DNA of 38,272 bases from Xanthoparmelia taractica (GCA_033085395.1 JANQBS010000336.1:1-38272); one strand, 5' to 3'. Shown: positions 1 through 11,430, counted from the stretch's first letter. Translations and numbers: made by a program. Notes: generated by a model from the letters alone, not told the origin.

Positions 1-62
1 TTAAAAAGATATAATTTTTTAAAAAAAGTTGAAAAAAAGTTGAAAACGACTATGTTCAACAG

Positions 63-87
63 ATACCACACCTTTCCAACCCGTAAT
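63..87 (+). repeat. 25-nt inverted motif, left copy
   Basis: This 25-nt GC-richer stretch (starts ATACCACACC, ends CCCGTAAT) is the reverse complement of 38157-38181 with 24 of 25 positions matching. The single difference is a C/T transition. The AT-rich copia A homology begins immediately to its right, so it marks a junction. Its identity is unknown. Confidence 0.8.
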
Positions 88-100
88 TAAAATGATCTTT

Positions 101-640
101 TTATATAATAATATAAAGAAAATTATTTATATTATATAATTTATCGACTTTAAAGTTAATAATAAATATAAAATATATATATTAAAGAAAACGCTATACG
201 GTCTAAAATAATTTTTTAGAGTTTAATATAATACTCTAATAATATATTTTAAAAAGCTAAACTTCGAGCTTATTACGATCGATTACTTAATCTTTAATAA
301 CAATATTTTATTAATTAATCTTAATAAAAAAACTAGAATATTAAAAATAAGCTTTATAAGCGCTTTAAGATAATCGATTTAAGCGCGTATAACTATTATC
401 TTAATATAATCGTTATTAGAGATCGAGTTAATCGAATCTTATAACTCGACTAAACGAGCTATATTTAGAAATTAATTATCGAATATAATATATAAAAGAG
501 TAAATAAACTCTTATTTTAATAAGTATAGAGAAGTATTAAATCGCCAAAGAAGATTTTTAAATAATCGAAGCTTTTCGTATCGTCTATTAATTAGTTATT
601 AACATATTAATATACGTAACATTAAATATTAAATTAGATA
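101..640 (+). pseudogene. copia reverse transcriptase fragment
   Basis: Read on the plus strand with stops, this encodes the second half of a copia-type reverse transcriptase. The clearest block is LKKTLYGLK followed by a stop (about 184-213), matching the family consensus K(R/K)ALYGLKQ in which CAA/CAG (Gln) has become TAA. It continues with a tail like WYNTL..YL..L, where Trp is again a stop. Compared with the copy at 16795-17449 it lacks about 35 bp near 305, precisely the stretch that carries the YVDD catalytic box in the other copy. It cannot encode an active enzyme. Confidence 0.75.
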
Positions 641-1245
641 TCGTCTATATTATTTTCATAATATCTCGATATAACTTTAATTTAAATAAGTCTTATAAAA
701 AAATTATTAAATGTATCTTTCGATATCTTAAATAAATAATTAATTATTAATCTATCTTTCGAGAATATTTAAGATCTTTATTCGAGTATATTAACGCTAA
801 TTAAGCTAACGATTAAGATATATAATATTTTATTTTTAAATACGTCTTTAATGTAAATAACGTTACGATTAATTAATTAACTAAGCGATAATTTATCGTA
901 ACGCTTTTAATCTATAAAATTAAGTATATTAATTAAACGTAAGTTATTAAAAAAGTTATCTAATTACGTAATTTTCTTAATTAACTTAATCTTAGCGATT
1001 TAATTATTAAGATAATAATAATCTATTACGATAATTAGAGTATAATAATCTTAATTAAAAACTTTTAATTTTATACACGTATTAAATATATTAATATTTA
1101 ATATTACTACGTGTAGAAATAAGTTATTATTAATAATATCGCTTTAGAATATATTTTTACTAAAAAATAAATAATCGATAGATTTATTAAGACTCTATAT
1201 AAGAATAAATTTAATCGCTTTCGAGATCTAATTAAGTTAAAATTA
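640..1245 (+). pseudogene. copia RNase H fragment
   Basis: The copia-type RNase H that follows the reverse transcriptase. The family motif DADWA reads N-A-N-stop-A at 793-807: both Asp codons are AAC/AAT and the Trp codon is TAA. Further on come KRQ-like, EAEY-like (IYKIKYIN) and IWLRNFL blocks, then IIIYCDN-like, TKHIDI-like and a C-terminal ALYKNKFNRF. The order and spacing are those of copia RNase H, so the assignment is secure despite roughly one stop every 10 codons. All changes are G-to-A or C-to-T. Confidence 0.8.
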
Positions 1246-1990
1246 TCTCTCTAAGTCTTATTTTAGAGAAATTATTCTTTAGAATAGCTATAATTTAGAA
1301 AAATATCTAATTATTACTTATACTAAATAGCTATTATTATTATTATTATTATTATTATAATTATTATAATTATTTATAATTATTATTACGATTATTAAAT
1401 TTATAGAACTCTTTTAAGGGACTCTAATTTATATAAAAATTAGCGTTTTAAGTACTTCACCTCTATTCGCCGCTAGCCCGCTACTATTAATTACTATTAT
1501 TAAGTTTTATTCCTAAAACGATTCTCGCGTAAAGAAAATCTTATAGTTAATTAAATATAGCTAAAATAATTTCATTTAATTATTTTATTTTATTTTTATA
1601 TATATTCTTCGATCTTATAATTATTAATTTTTAATATATACTCGTTAAACTTAAAAGAAATTTTTTAAATAATCGTTTTTCGATAAAAAATAAAATATTT
1701 ATATAAGATATTAAAACGAATATTAGTATCTTTCTCTTTTCGATATGATTATTTTTAATTATTATAATTTATTCTTTTTATTTTAATTATTCACTTTCTA
1801 TAAAGAGAGAAATTTTCTTCGCGCTAATCGTATTTAAGTTTTTAAAATTTATTGAACTTTAAATCTTATATAAGTTATTCTACGTTTAAAAAGACTCTTT
1901 AATAAATATTTCAATTTTTATATTAATTACTCGATTTTTATATTATTTACCCGACTTTTATAGAAAATAGAGAATTTACGAGAATACGCT
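1246..1990 (+). other. Copia A 3' non-coding region
   Basis: About 740 bp between the RNase H end and the 3' LTR without a recognisable frame. It holds an ATT microsatellite (1331-1362) and a stretch (1740-1990) that recurs inverted at 14515-14760, which shows that it belongs to the element. Confidence 0.55.
1331..1362. repeat. ATT/TTA trinucleotide microsatellite
   Basis: About nine to ten uninterrupted ATT units, followed by degenerate ATTATAATT units to about 1395. Ordinary for an AT-saturated region. Confidence 0.9.
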
Positions 1991-2134
1991 TAAGAAAGAG
2001 TGTTAAATTCGAATCACGTGACTAGATCACGTGACACGTTAAGGCGTGTCTTATAGTCTCGCTTTTCTAGCTAGTACTTCTTAGTCAATACAATTACTAC
2101 GTGTCTTATCTTATATTTTAATAAAGCTATCTAT
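1991..2134 (+). repeat. Copia A polypurine tract and 3' LTR
   Basis: TAAGAAAGAG (1991-2000) looks like a polypurine tract directly before a TG-starting LTR at 2001. The LTR is GC-richer than its surroundings and carries two TCACGTGA palindromes (2014-2021 and 2027-2034). A reverse-complement copy, heavily C-to-T mutated, lies at about 14365-14510. The right edge (about 2134) is estimated from the end of that similarity. A second TAAGAAAGAG follows at 2135-2144. Confidence 0.6.
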
Positions 2135-2149
2135 TAAGAAAGAGCGTTA

Positions 2150-2600
2150 ATTATATAAACTTCTACTTAAGTGCTTTAACAATCGTAAAATAATTATTTA
2201 TAAAAGTCTTTTATAAGAAAGACGAAATAGATAAGTTAATCAAAGAGAGTAATCGACGAGTTAATTCTATAGTAGAATTCTTAAAAGCCTTTAATAGCTT
2301 AGTTGAATTATCTATCTTGATATAATAGATATATACTTCGAATTCGAATTCTTTGCTAGTATCGAGATTAACATATAGCTATTTAATTGAAGTATAATAA
2401 TATAATATAATCGAAGATACGAAGATTTCTTAAAATTAATAATAAGTATTAAGCTTCTTAGAAATAGACGTTTAAATATATAATCTATCGATTTTAAACT
2501 TGCGAGTATTTCTCGTAATACTCTTATAGTTATAATTAAGTAATATCTTACGCTCTTAAAGCGACTTAATAATAATTAAACAATATAATATATATTACTT
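2150..2600 (-). pseudogene. gypsy E RNase H start
   Basis: On the minus strand the block LYVNLDTSKEFEF at about 2384-2346 matches the gypsy RNase H opening motif (LYIDLDASKEFGFG) with the first catalytic Asp changed to Asn. About 60 degenerate codons follow, and recognisable sequence stops near 2150 at the junction with the copia LTR. A plus-strand frame across 2195-2327 looks coding but is only the complement of this segment. Confidence 0.65.
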
Positions 2601-3330
2601 AAAATAGCTTATTATATTAAGATAGCGATTTAGAATAATTAAAGTACGCGAAAACTTTAAATTACGTATAATTATTAATTTATCTACTATCGTAATTAGA
2701 CTTAAAGCGTCGACGCATTAATCGAATAACTATATAAATAAATATCTAAGAAAGATCTTATTAAGTATTAGATAAATATCTGTTTTTAAAAATATTTAAA
2801 AGATTTATTTAAAATATTTAATGTATTTTTCTAAAGAGATAGAGAATATAATAATATTATTAATGTATATTCGATAGAAGCTATGAAATAGACGAAGAAT
2901 ACGATTAATTATTCGTTATATATATGTAGATAAGTCTTTATATTTTATAGCTAAAACTTTAAAGATCTCTTAATCGCGATAAGATAAAACGATAAAACGA
3001 TAACGATAATAGCGCTTTAATTATTATTAATAAAAGAACATAATAATATTTGTAATAGAGATATACGTAATATATTTAATTAAAATAAGAATTTTAATTT
3101 AAAAAGAAACGAGATAAATATTTAATATAATAATTCTATTAAGTACTTTAATATTAATAATTATATAATCTTTAAATTTATTTAAGATTAATTTTTATAT
3201 TATAAAATAGAGAAAAGAGAATAATATAATAGTAATAGTTTATTTTATATAATCTTGCTTATAAAGTTTATTAAAGACTTTATTAATAATTTTCTTATCC
3301 GATACGTTTATAGAATAAATATATACTTAA
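2600..3330 (-). pseudogene. gypsy E reverse transcriptase
   Basis: Minus-strand reading gives the family landmarks in order: a KLHKQ-like segment before the polymerase (about 3270), FKDYIIINIKVLN matching GRVVVDIRALN (about 3172-3134), then the catalytic box YINN at 2867-2856, where YVDD is expected. Both catalytic Asp codons are AAT. IIIFSISLEKYIKY follows, then the linker (KIFLRYL like KTFLGYP, VDALSL like VDALGLS, IRNLKF). Many Gln and Trp codons are stops. Confidence 0.8.
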
Positions 3331-3889
3331 TCTACTTTATAGATATTCTTTTAATTCTTTATAAGAAATATCTTTATTTATTAATCTTTTAATATATTAA
3401 TAATATTATTAATATTCTTTTATAAACTAAAAAAGACTTTAATAATATCGAATATAATATATATTATTACGAAGTTATTATAGATCGTAGTATTAGTGTA
3501 ATAAATTATCTTATTCTTAATAGCGTTAAGAATAATATTAGTATTAAAGTAATAATTATTTTCAGAGTAGCTCGAAAGTCTTATTTAATTTAAGATATTT
3601 CTTATTTAAGAGATTTATCTATTATAATAATATACTTCGTAGCGATTAAAAAGTATTCTCTTACTTCGTATTTAAATACTTTATCTAGATAAATACATCT
3701 AATAAGAATAATAAAAAGATTTATATTATTATATATTATAATCTTAAAGACAATATAATTAATAATATAAATAGATAAAATAAGAGTATTGAGCTAAGAT
3801 AATTCGAATAGTAAATCTCGATCTTTAGATAGATAAATAACTTCGGTAAATATCGTTATAAAAGAATACGTAGATATTATTTAACGCGT

Positions 3890-4115
3890 CTTATTAATAA
3901 TAATAATATTAATTCTTAAATTCTTAATAATTATAAATATTAATACTTAAAGAGAATTATATAAGTTAATAGTAATAAGATTCTTATTAGTATCGATAAC
4001 AATATCTTCTAACTTTATAATATCGATATTAATAAGTACTTTAACGAATAAGTTATTAACGATATAAATCTTACGATTATTTAATTTAATCTTATTATAA
4101 TTATTTAATATATAT
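3890..4115 (-). pseudogene. gypsy E protease-like segment
   Basis: The minus strand reads IVNNLFVKVLI followed by NIIKLEDIVIDT, which aligns with the segment (VDDL...LLIG.D..GPE.I.ID) found between gag and reverse transcriptase in fungal gypsy polyproteins, including D1 in this window. No intact DTG/DSG box was seen. Assigned by motif and by its position upstream of the reverse transcriptase. Confidence 0.6.
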
Positions 4116-4735
4116 ATAAGAATAATAGTATATTTATATATATTATGCTTCTTCGTGTCTAGCTCACGAATCTTAATTAATAAGATTATCTTTTTAATTT
4201 TAATTTAAAGATCTTCTTTACTAAAAATCTAATTAAGAAATACGCGATTAATTAGCGATATAATATAGTCGATATTAAAGTAATACTTATATAGTCGATT
4301 TTAATAGATTTATTAGATTTTAATAATAATAAAGCGATAATTATAAAAGATATATTTTAATATAGATATATTCTTAATAGATAATCTAATAATCTTTATT
4401 AAATAATTAAATGCTTTTATAATAATAAAGTTCTTTTTATAATTTATAGATAACTTTTTATATAAGCGAATATACTTATATAATAATTATCTAAAGAAAA
4501 GATCTTATTATAAAATTAATATAAAGATAAGTTTAGTAATCTAACGAGTAAGATAATGAAATATACTTCGACGAAGTCTCTCTACTCGTAATTCTTATTA
4601 AATAATTTAATAAAGACCTTTATAAAGAAGACGAAGTATTTATTAATCTAAATAGCTTTCTAATAGAAGATATACTTGTATTATTTAAAATCTTTCGAAT
4701 TATTATAATTAATATAACTTTTATAATTATTCGAA

Positions 4736-4740
4736 GATAT
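4736..4740. repeat. GATAT target-site duplication of D1, left
   Basis: GATAT directly before the 5' LTR is repeated at 12237-12241 directly after the 3' LTR. A 5-bp duplication is typical for gypsy integrase. Confidence 0.9.
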
Positions 4741-4895
4741 TGTCACGAAAACGCACTTGCCAAGCCAACCAAGCACTCGGCAAGGCAAGTGCTTGGCAAA
4801 CTGGCTGACTTAGATAGAATTTTCCAACTTAGAATAATCAAGAATTAGACACCCAATACACTAACTGTTTGAATACACCCCTATTTGCTGTTATA
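4741..4895 (+). repeat. D1 5' LTR
   Basis: 155 bp starting TGTCACGAAAACGC and ending TTATA; the 3' LTR ends TTACA, so the expected CA end has mutated to TA. Differs from the 3' LTR at three sites. Contains overlapping inverted repeats: TTGCCAAGC (4757-4765) with GCTTGGCAA (4791-4799), and CCAAGCAC (4769-4776) with GTGCTTGG (4789-4796). CA and TG are frequent, so RIP has scarcely touched it. Confidence 0.92.
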
Positions 4896-4900
4896 GTATA

Positions 4901-4912
4901 ATAGCAACGCCC
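4901..4912 (+). other. Candidate primer-binding motif ATAGCAACGCCC
   Basis: Five bases inside the 5' LTR. A nearly identical motif lies just inside the presumed 5' LTR of gypsy C (18897-18908), and a mutated form lies in D2 (complement of 33168-33177). Its position is that of a minus-strand primer-binding site. I could not match it to a tRNA 3' end or to the LTR itself. Confidence 0.4.
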
Positions 4913-5640
4913 AAATAGCTATTATTAGCTATTTTAGGAGATCCTCCATTATTACTTCATTATTACTTAATTAAGTACTTGTTATATTCGTTAATCCGCG
5001 GAGAACTATATTTTGTCAAATGAAATTCGTATATAAATTCATCGGAATTCTTACTCGAACGGTCGGAATCTCACTGAGTTCGTTAAAGAACTTATTAAAC
5101 TTAGCTCCCTCACACTCACTGTTATTACTATTATCGTTATAGCTTACTATATTGCTATATTACTATATTGCTGCTGTTGTAAACAATATCACTATCATTT
5201 CAAGCACGTTGCCGCCCCTTTAAGTCTTATTGTCTTTGCTGTAATTGAAAAAGAAAGAAAGGAAATACTATACTATTAATTGCATGGTGAGAGAGAACTT
5301 TAATTCTTATAATACACATATTTATATTAATAAAAAATCTTTCTTATTAATATAATACTATCTCTTCGTTATTAAGAAGATTACTATTATTCTATTTCCG
5401 TTATTAAGAAGATCGCTATTAAGTCTATTATCCTGGCTCCGTTAGCTCTAAATTCTATCTCTCGAGATATTATTATTTTGATCTTTTAAATAGACGAATT
5501 TCTATACTTCAAGCACGCCTTTATTAATTTTATCTTCGACGATATTAAGTAATTTATTATCGATATAGTTAAGATTAATTTTAGATCTTTAGAGATTATA
5601 AAAGAAGTAGCTTTATTAGCTCGTAACGTATATATAAGAG
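4913..5640 (+). other. D1 5' leader
   Basis: Non-coding leader between LTR and gag. The first 350 bp keep many CA/TG dinucleotides and GC-rich words (for example CACGTTGCCGCCCC near 5205). A counterpart occurs in D2 on the other strand (about 32860). From about 5290 the composition switches to RIP-saturated. Confidence 0.6.
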
Positions 5641-7430
5641 CTCGTTTTATATTTATTAAGACTTTATTAAATTAATTTATTAGCTAAGCTCTTAATCGAT
5701 TAATTTTTAAGGCTACTTTAATTAGATTTAAGATTAATATCTAGTTATTAAAAAAATTAAGAGAATCTTCTTTTACTAGCGATACGCCTCGCTCTTCGCC
5801 TTTAAGAAGTTCTATTAAAAATTCTTCTATTACTAATAATTCTTCTATTAGAAATTCCTCTATCTTTAGTAATTCAATTATCACGAACTTCGCTAATTTT
5901 AATTCGAATTTTATATCGAATCTTATCTTAAATTTAAGTATAAATTCTATTTCTAGAGATATTTTTAATAACTTTAATATAACTAGAAACGATAATATCA
6001 ACTAATAGAATATTAGCTTTTTATAGTAATAATAAACTACTTTATAAGATCTTCTTCGTAGTATATCTAAATCGCCTAATAAGCGAGAATCGTTAAAATA
6101 GAATAATATTAATATCGTAAAAACTACATTAGTTAATAGATAAAATGCTAATAATATAAAATTCTTTAATTCGATATATAAGAATAAGTTAATGACTTTC
6201 GATGCTTCTTCAATAAAGCATATATTAAAAAAGACTTACTTTCGAGATATATATTTATTTCTTAAATAATACTCGTGACGTAGCTAATATTAAGAATAAT
6301 AAACTCGTTCGTATAAATCTCTAAATTTATTTTAAGGGATCTACATTAAAATAATAATTAAGTAAGCTTTTTAATAATAATAAGCGTCTTATAAAGCTTA
6401 AAAACGATCTAAAAAAGTAAAAGAGAATATTTATCGAGCGATTTAAGATATTTATTAATATGATAATTAATTCGTTATTAAAGAAGAGATATATATTAAG
6501 AAATACTATCGATAAGAGAGAGTCTTAAGAGTACGTGTAAAAGATTCTACGTGCTTCGAAGAATATCGACTTAACTAATATTAAGAATTAGCTTAATGTG
6601 ATCTATAATAACTTAAATACTAAGTTAAGACGTAACTTAAGAAGATTAAAGAATCGAATTATCTTATATAATTTTCTTAAGAAGATAAATAATCTTAAGT
6701 ATAATTAATAAATCTACGTAAATAGATATAATTCGAGAATATATAATTTTTCTTCTTAAGGAAATATCGTTACGAGATCTTTTTAGAATCGTTTTTCTTA
6801 AAATTAAAGTAATAATAATAGAGATATTTTTAATTAGTATTAACCTCGTTTATAATAATAATCTTTTTAATTATTTCGGCCTTAGTAGAATATAGATTCT
6901 AATAATTAATATTAGCGATCTTACTTTTAGTAGTCTTTTCGTTAATTTAATAATTAATATAGAAGTTAAAACACTTAATTAACTTAGTTATTAAACGCTT
7001 TATCAAATTAGTTATTTTCTCGTTAATTTAATAATTAAAATACTTATTTAAATTTATAACAAAACGCTTAGTAAATACCTCGTTAGTCTCTATAAATCGT
7101 CGCTTTAAACGTATTAAATTCGATTTCGAATTAACCTTTATTTAATAGTTAGTAATAATAGTTTTCTTTAAGGTAAAATTAAAGTAGTTAAAGATCTTAA
7201 TTTAATACTATAAATCGTTTAAAAGTAATTATTTATTAGGTCTCTATCACTAACGAAAATATTAAGTTAGAGTATAACGAATAAGCTTAAAGTTTAAACT
7301 ATTAGAAAGAAAATATTGATATCGAATATTCTTATTTTATAGGCGAAGATTAGTATAAAAATAAGATATATTATGCTAATTCTAATAAGCTTTCTACGTA
7401 GTTAAATAATAATTAGTTTACTAGCTTTGT
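5640..7430 (+). pseudogene. D1 gag remnant
   Basis: Structural (gag) region upstream of the zinc finger. The best-preserved part is a Ser/Asn-rich stretch at about 5755-5990 that includes SSIRNSS and ends NSISRDIFNNFNI. The same words occur in the corresponding minus-strand frame of D2 (32325-32143), which fixes the true frame. The long open frame on the opposite strand at 5741-6001 is its complement. Beyond 6000 the frame is broken by many TAA/TAG codons. No single capsid motif is identifiable. Confidence 0.6.
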
Positions 7431-7439
7431 GGAAATCGA

Positions 7440-7520
7440 AACCTATTGCCGAAACTATTACGAATTCTTCTTATTCAAGATTAAATTATATAAGCATTTA
7501 CGTATTAACTGTATTAAGAA
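7440..7520 (+). pseudogene. D1 zinc-finger-like segment
   Basis: Reads YCRNYYEFF...KHLRINC with the first Cys at 7447-7449. It resembles the single finger (C-x2-C ... H-x-x-x-C) found before the protease in this type of fungal gypsy polyprotein. The second Cys has become Tyr (TGC to TAC) and the last Cys is kept. In D2 the Cys codons have likewise become TAT. Confidence 0.5.
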
Positions 7521-7814
7521 GCACGTTTATATTAACGAAGTAGTGCTAATAAAGTCTTCTAACTTCGTTAATAAGTAACTTATTAAATTAATTAATAAAT
7601 TATTAAAAATTATTAAGTTTATCGCTTTTAATTAGAATTTAAGAAATAAGTATACTTTTTAAAATTAAACTTATATTATAATTAAAGTTAAGCTCGATTC
7701 TATTAATCGAGAAGATAAGATTTATATTAATATCGAATATAGTATAAGTTTAATAAATAGATTATAATATTTTTAATAGTATTCGAATATAGCTATCTCT
7801 AAGATAATAACATA

Positions 7815-8210
7815 TTTGCGAGTGCGTGAAGTAGGTGCTTCTAAGTACGAGACTTCGAAGTGTATTATCTAAGATATCTATCTTCCTAAAATTAATAATT
7901 AAGGTCGATAAGTACTTATATATTTACGTAGAGAATTATATATTATCGATAATTTGCGTGTTAAAATATTTATTAAAAATAATATTATTGGGCTCGAAGA
8001 GATTATTATTAATATAGTTAATAAGAAAGTAAGGATTAATAGCTATAACACTACGATTAATATTATTACTTAATCTCGGGGCGAGTTTATTAGAAGAAAG
8101 ATCTATATTAAATTATTTATTTTTATACTCTCGCATAGCGAGATAATTCTATTAATTAAGAAAATTAATTTATTTAATAATCGTAATTTCTTATTTAAAT
8201 TAATATAAAC
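7815..8210 (+). pseudogene. D1 protease region
   Basis: The aspartic-protease-like region between gag and reverse transcriptase. From about 7820 it reads VR-VGASKYETSK, DIYLPK, then REIYIIDNLRVKIFI, NNIIGLEEIIINI and RGEFIRRKIYIKLF, ending NNRNFLFKL near 8205. The D2 counterpart (30321-29939, minus) shows the same blocks with different substitutions. The frame is open for about 90 codons because this stretch has few Gln/Trp codons. An overlapping frame at 7835-8017 is a shadow. Confidence 0.75.
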
Positions 8211-8739
8211 AAATCTAATAATATTCGCTTATTTGATTAATTATATAATAACTAGAATTCTAATTCGAAATAAGTTTAATATATTTATTTAAATTTTAAG
8301 AAAATTAAGACTTAAAAATATTCTTAAAATAAATTACAAAAATTACTTTTAAATTAATATTAAATTTAAATTCGTGTTAACGAAAATAGTTATAAATTTA
8401 AGTATAAACTTAAGCTTAAATTAATTAACTCTTTTGCTAGCTAAAGAAATTAAGCTATTAAATAAAGTTATAATTTTCGAGGATATATAAGCTAGAATCG
8501 CATTAATCGACCTAATTAACGATTTTCTAGAGATTTAATAAAATATAGACTTTATTAAAGTATTAGAAGAGAAATAAATAAAGCTTTTATTAAGAAATAA
8601 TTAATAAATTAAGATTAGCGAGAAAGTCAAGATCTATTTCTTAGATATACGAGATCGAGAAATAATTAATAAAGTCTTTAATAAGTTATACGAATAGAAA
8701 AGACTTAAATAAATTAAAGATTCTATATTATTCTTTTAT

Positions 8740-9480
8740 TCGATATTTATTATATAAAAAATACTATTTAATAACATTATTAAGAAAAAATCTATAGTCG
8801 ATATTCGAGATTTAAATAACTTATTACTTTAAGATATATATTTAATATCTCTTTAATGAAATATAATTAAGATATTAATTAATTATAATTTTATTTTTAG
8901 TTGTCGATATTACTTTATTTTTCTATTAGTGACGAGTATATTTAAGCTATCGCTATATATAGATTATTATAAGTTATAGAAGTTAAGAAACTTTTAATAT
9001 TTTAATTATAAGTTATATAGATTCGATTACTTATATTTAACGTTAAATTAATAAGATCTTACAATATATTCTTAACGTAAAAGTCTACGTTAATAATATA
9101 GTTACGAGTGCTAAGATATTTTAATAGCACTTATAAGATCTTCGTTAACTATTTAAGCTTTTTATAAAATTTAATATTATTATTTCTTTATAAAAGTCTT
9201 TTTAAGATATTTAAATATTAATTTATTAAATAAAAAAATTAATTTTTTTAAATTAATTTCATTAATAGATAAGCTTATAGCTATCTCGAATTTATAATAT
9301 TTTAATACTTTAAGAGAACTCGAATATTACTTAAAATTAACTAACTATCTTCGTTAATATATTTATTTTTATATATAATTAATATAATCTTTATAAGAGC
9401 TTAAAATACTACTTTTTAAGAAAGTATCGAGCTTTAAACGTTAGAGAAAATAACACTCTTCTAGAACAAAACTATCTATA
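8740..9480 (+). pseudogene. D1 reverse transcriptase
   Basis: Landmarks in order: IVDIRDLNNLLL (about 8791-8826, matching VVDIRDLN), the fingers/palm region with many stops, the catalytic box YVNN at 9086-9097 where YVDD is expected, IVTSAK, then the linker with KSF, KKLIFF-like and LRELEYY-like words. Both catalytic Asp codons are AAT. In each case the lost G followed a T, so it lay in a TG/CA RIP target. Trp and Gln codons are commonly stops. Enzymatically dead. Confidence 0.85.
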
Positions 9481-9990
9481 GCGTTAGAGAAGTAATTAGC
9501 CTCTTTTTAGCTTCTTTAGAAAGCACTATCTTAGCTAATAATTCTAATATATTTTAATAATACTCGAATTTTATAAATTAATTTAAATATCTTAAAGAAG
9601 TTTAATTTTAAGACGATAGTCTTTTATATTAAATTAAATGCATATAAGAGTAATAAATAGTCTTCTCGTACATAAACGAAGCTTATTCTTTTTTTATTAA
9701 GGCTTTTAATTATAGTAGAAAGAAATTATTAGTCAACGGAATTAAAGATTACTGGCCTTATTTGGTATCTGAAGAAAATAAGATATATAATCGAGTCTTT
9801 AAAGCATTCTATAAGAATATAGATCGATTATTCTATTATTATTAACATTATAAAGTAAAATTCGATTGTTTCAGTCACATTAATAATGCGAATAAATATT
9901 CGTTTGATTCGAGCTACTCAATTCTTAAGGCAGTTTAATCTAGCTATTTCTTATAAGTCTAAATAAGGATAATTCGCTATCTTATTATTA
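9480..9990 (+). pseudogene. D1 RNase H
   Basis: Follows the reverse transcriptase directly. Recognisable blocks are LASFQLL-like, ILYIDLN-like (with Asn for Asp), a less damaged stretch at about 9715-9780 reading ERNY-stop-STELKITGL (family ERNYWPTELE), then NSIVSVT, MRINIRLIRATQFLRQFNLAISYK at about 9862-9960. The expected DALSR end is too decayed to read with confidence. Confidence 0.75.
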
Positions 9991-10329
9991 TTCGAAGTTG
10001 AATACTCTCTATGTTTTTATTATAAGTTTAATAGAAATAAGTGCTTTATTTTATAAGAAATATATTTAAGGCTATTAATAAGATAATTATTAAAAAAGAA
10101 TTTCTATATAGCTAGATATTAATAATAATCTTAGCGAGAACGTAGCTTCTTTGCCTTTCATGTGAGGAAAGCATCTCTTTGCTATTAATGCTAATTTCTA
10201 TTTTTAGTCTCGGTTGAAGAATTAATAGCAAGAATAGTTAAAGTAATAAACTCGGTCAAAAGAAAATTAATAGTAAAAGTAGTAAAGTTTTTAGCGAGAT
10301 CTTATCTTTTATATTAATAGAACTATTAA

Positions 10330-11430
10330 TTAATAACGACTTTATATTCTCACTTTACTAATAAAAGATATTCTCACTTTAATATATAAGGAAGAATATT
10401 CTAACTTTTAGAGATATTACGAAATATTATATTATTCTAATATATTTATGGAATTATAAAGCACTTACGAGACTTTATTTGATATTATCTAAAGTATTTA
10501 GTGTTATAGATAAGGAGATACGCACCTTACGATAGCCTATAATTAATTTCATCTTCGTTCGTGCCTTTTTATACTCTAACGATTAATTTTATTCTAATAT
10601 TATATCTATTAAATAAATTAAATTATATTATATCTATTATTTATAAGTTTATTAAAGCTATTTAATTAATCTCTAATAAATTAATTTAAAAAGTATTTAA
10701 TTAAATAAAAGTACTTTTAAATCGACTTAATCTTATTAATTAAGAAATCTCAAAAATTATTATTAGCGATCGAGATAGGAAATTTCTTTCGAAGCTCTAA
10801 GAATCGCTTTTCAAATTATTAAAGATTTCTCTATTTTATTTAATAGCTTATTATTCGTAGATTAATAATACGAGCGAACGCACTAATTAGACTACTAAGA
10901 TAGCTTTAAGATACTTCGTATATTTTCTTAATAAATCTTTTTTATAATCGAAAGTTTTATTACGAATATAAATCTTCTTAAATAACTTCGTCTCTTCTAA
11001 GAATAAGATTATATCGAATAAAATAATCTATAATTTTACTATAAATAGATCTTTAAATTTGCTTTATTTATTAATTAAAATCGATTATATCTCTATACGA
11101 ATTATAATTAAAGATATTATCGATTTTACTTAAATATCTAATAAATTTTATTACGATAGAAAGTATTAATCGATAGTTCTTAGAGTGAAAGAATAAGCGC
11201 TTCTTCGACTATATAAAGACTATAAGATCTTCTCTACTCTTAATATTATTAATAAGCTATTATAATAATATATTAATTCTTTTTAAATACTAAATAAAGT
11301 AAATAGACTTATTTATAAATTTTTTATTTCTATAGAATAAAAAGTTTATCTTATCTTTATAATAGTATAATTAAAGTCTTATTCTACATTATAGAATAAT
11401 TCTTTTTAACGCCCTCGGCCTTAATATCTC
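10330..11430 (+). pseudogene. D1 integrase
   Basis: DDE integrase of a gypsy element. The core opens FVPFYTLTINFIL (about 10553-10593): the first catalytic Asp is Asn (AAT at 10585-10587). The second Asp survives in ISDRDRKF (10762-10785), and the Glu survives in TSERTN (10870-10887). The C-terminal half continues with IALRYFVY, FYYDRKY, ALLRLYKDY and an RPRP tail near 11415. The N-terminal HHCC zinc region (10330-10500) is too decayed to verify. The order and spacing are normal. Confidence 0.85.

Larger units (their letters stand above)
86..2134 (+). mobile_element. Ty1/copia remnant (copia A, copy 1), 5' truncated
   Basis: The decayed 3' half of a copia-type LTR retrotransposon on the plus strand. 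The order is reverse transcriptase end, RNase H, a long non-coding stretch, a polypurine tract and an LTR. Homology to a second copy at 16781-17449 starts near position 86, so the 5' half is missing here. The right edge abuts a gypsy remnant on the opposite strand near 2134-2150. Saturated with RIP-type transitions. Confidence 0.75.
2150..4740 (-). mobile_element. Ty3/gypsy remnant (gypsy E), 3' portion
   Basis: A gypsy polyprotein read on the minus strand. Going leftward: spacer/gag end, protease-like region, reverse transcriptase, start of RNase H. It is truncated at about 2150 where copia A begins. On the right it is interrupted at 4740 by gypsy D1 and resumes at 12242 after a 5-bp target duplication. 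Extensive RIP-type decay. Confidence 0.75.

Noticed and set aside
1331..1395. ATT-rich tract considered as a centromere or replication-origin signal
   Set aside because: It is a simple microsatellite in a RIP-decayed retroelement, and nothing else points to an origin or centromere.
2195..2327. Plus-strand frame reading DEIDKLIKESNRRV, at first taken for a gag start
   Set aside because: It is the complement of the gypsy E RNase H segment, whose minus-strand reading gives a recognised motif.
5741..6001. Minus-strand 86-codon open frame rich in Leu/Ile/Glu
   Set aside because: It is the complement of the Ser/Asn-rich gag segment of D1. The corresponding D2 frame matches gag on the element's coding strand.
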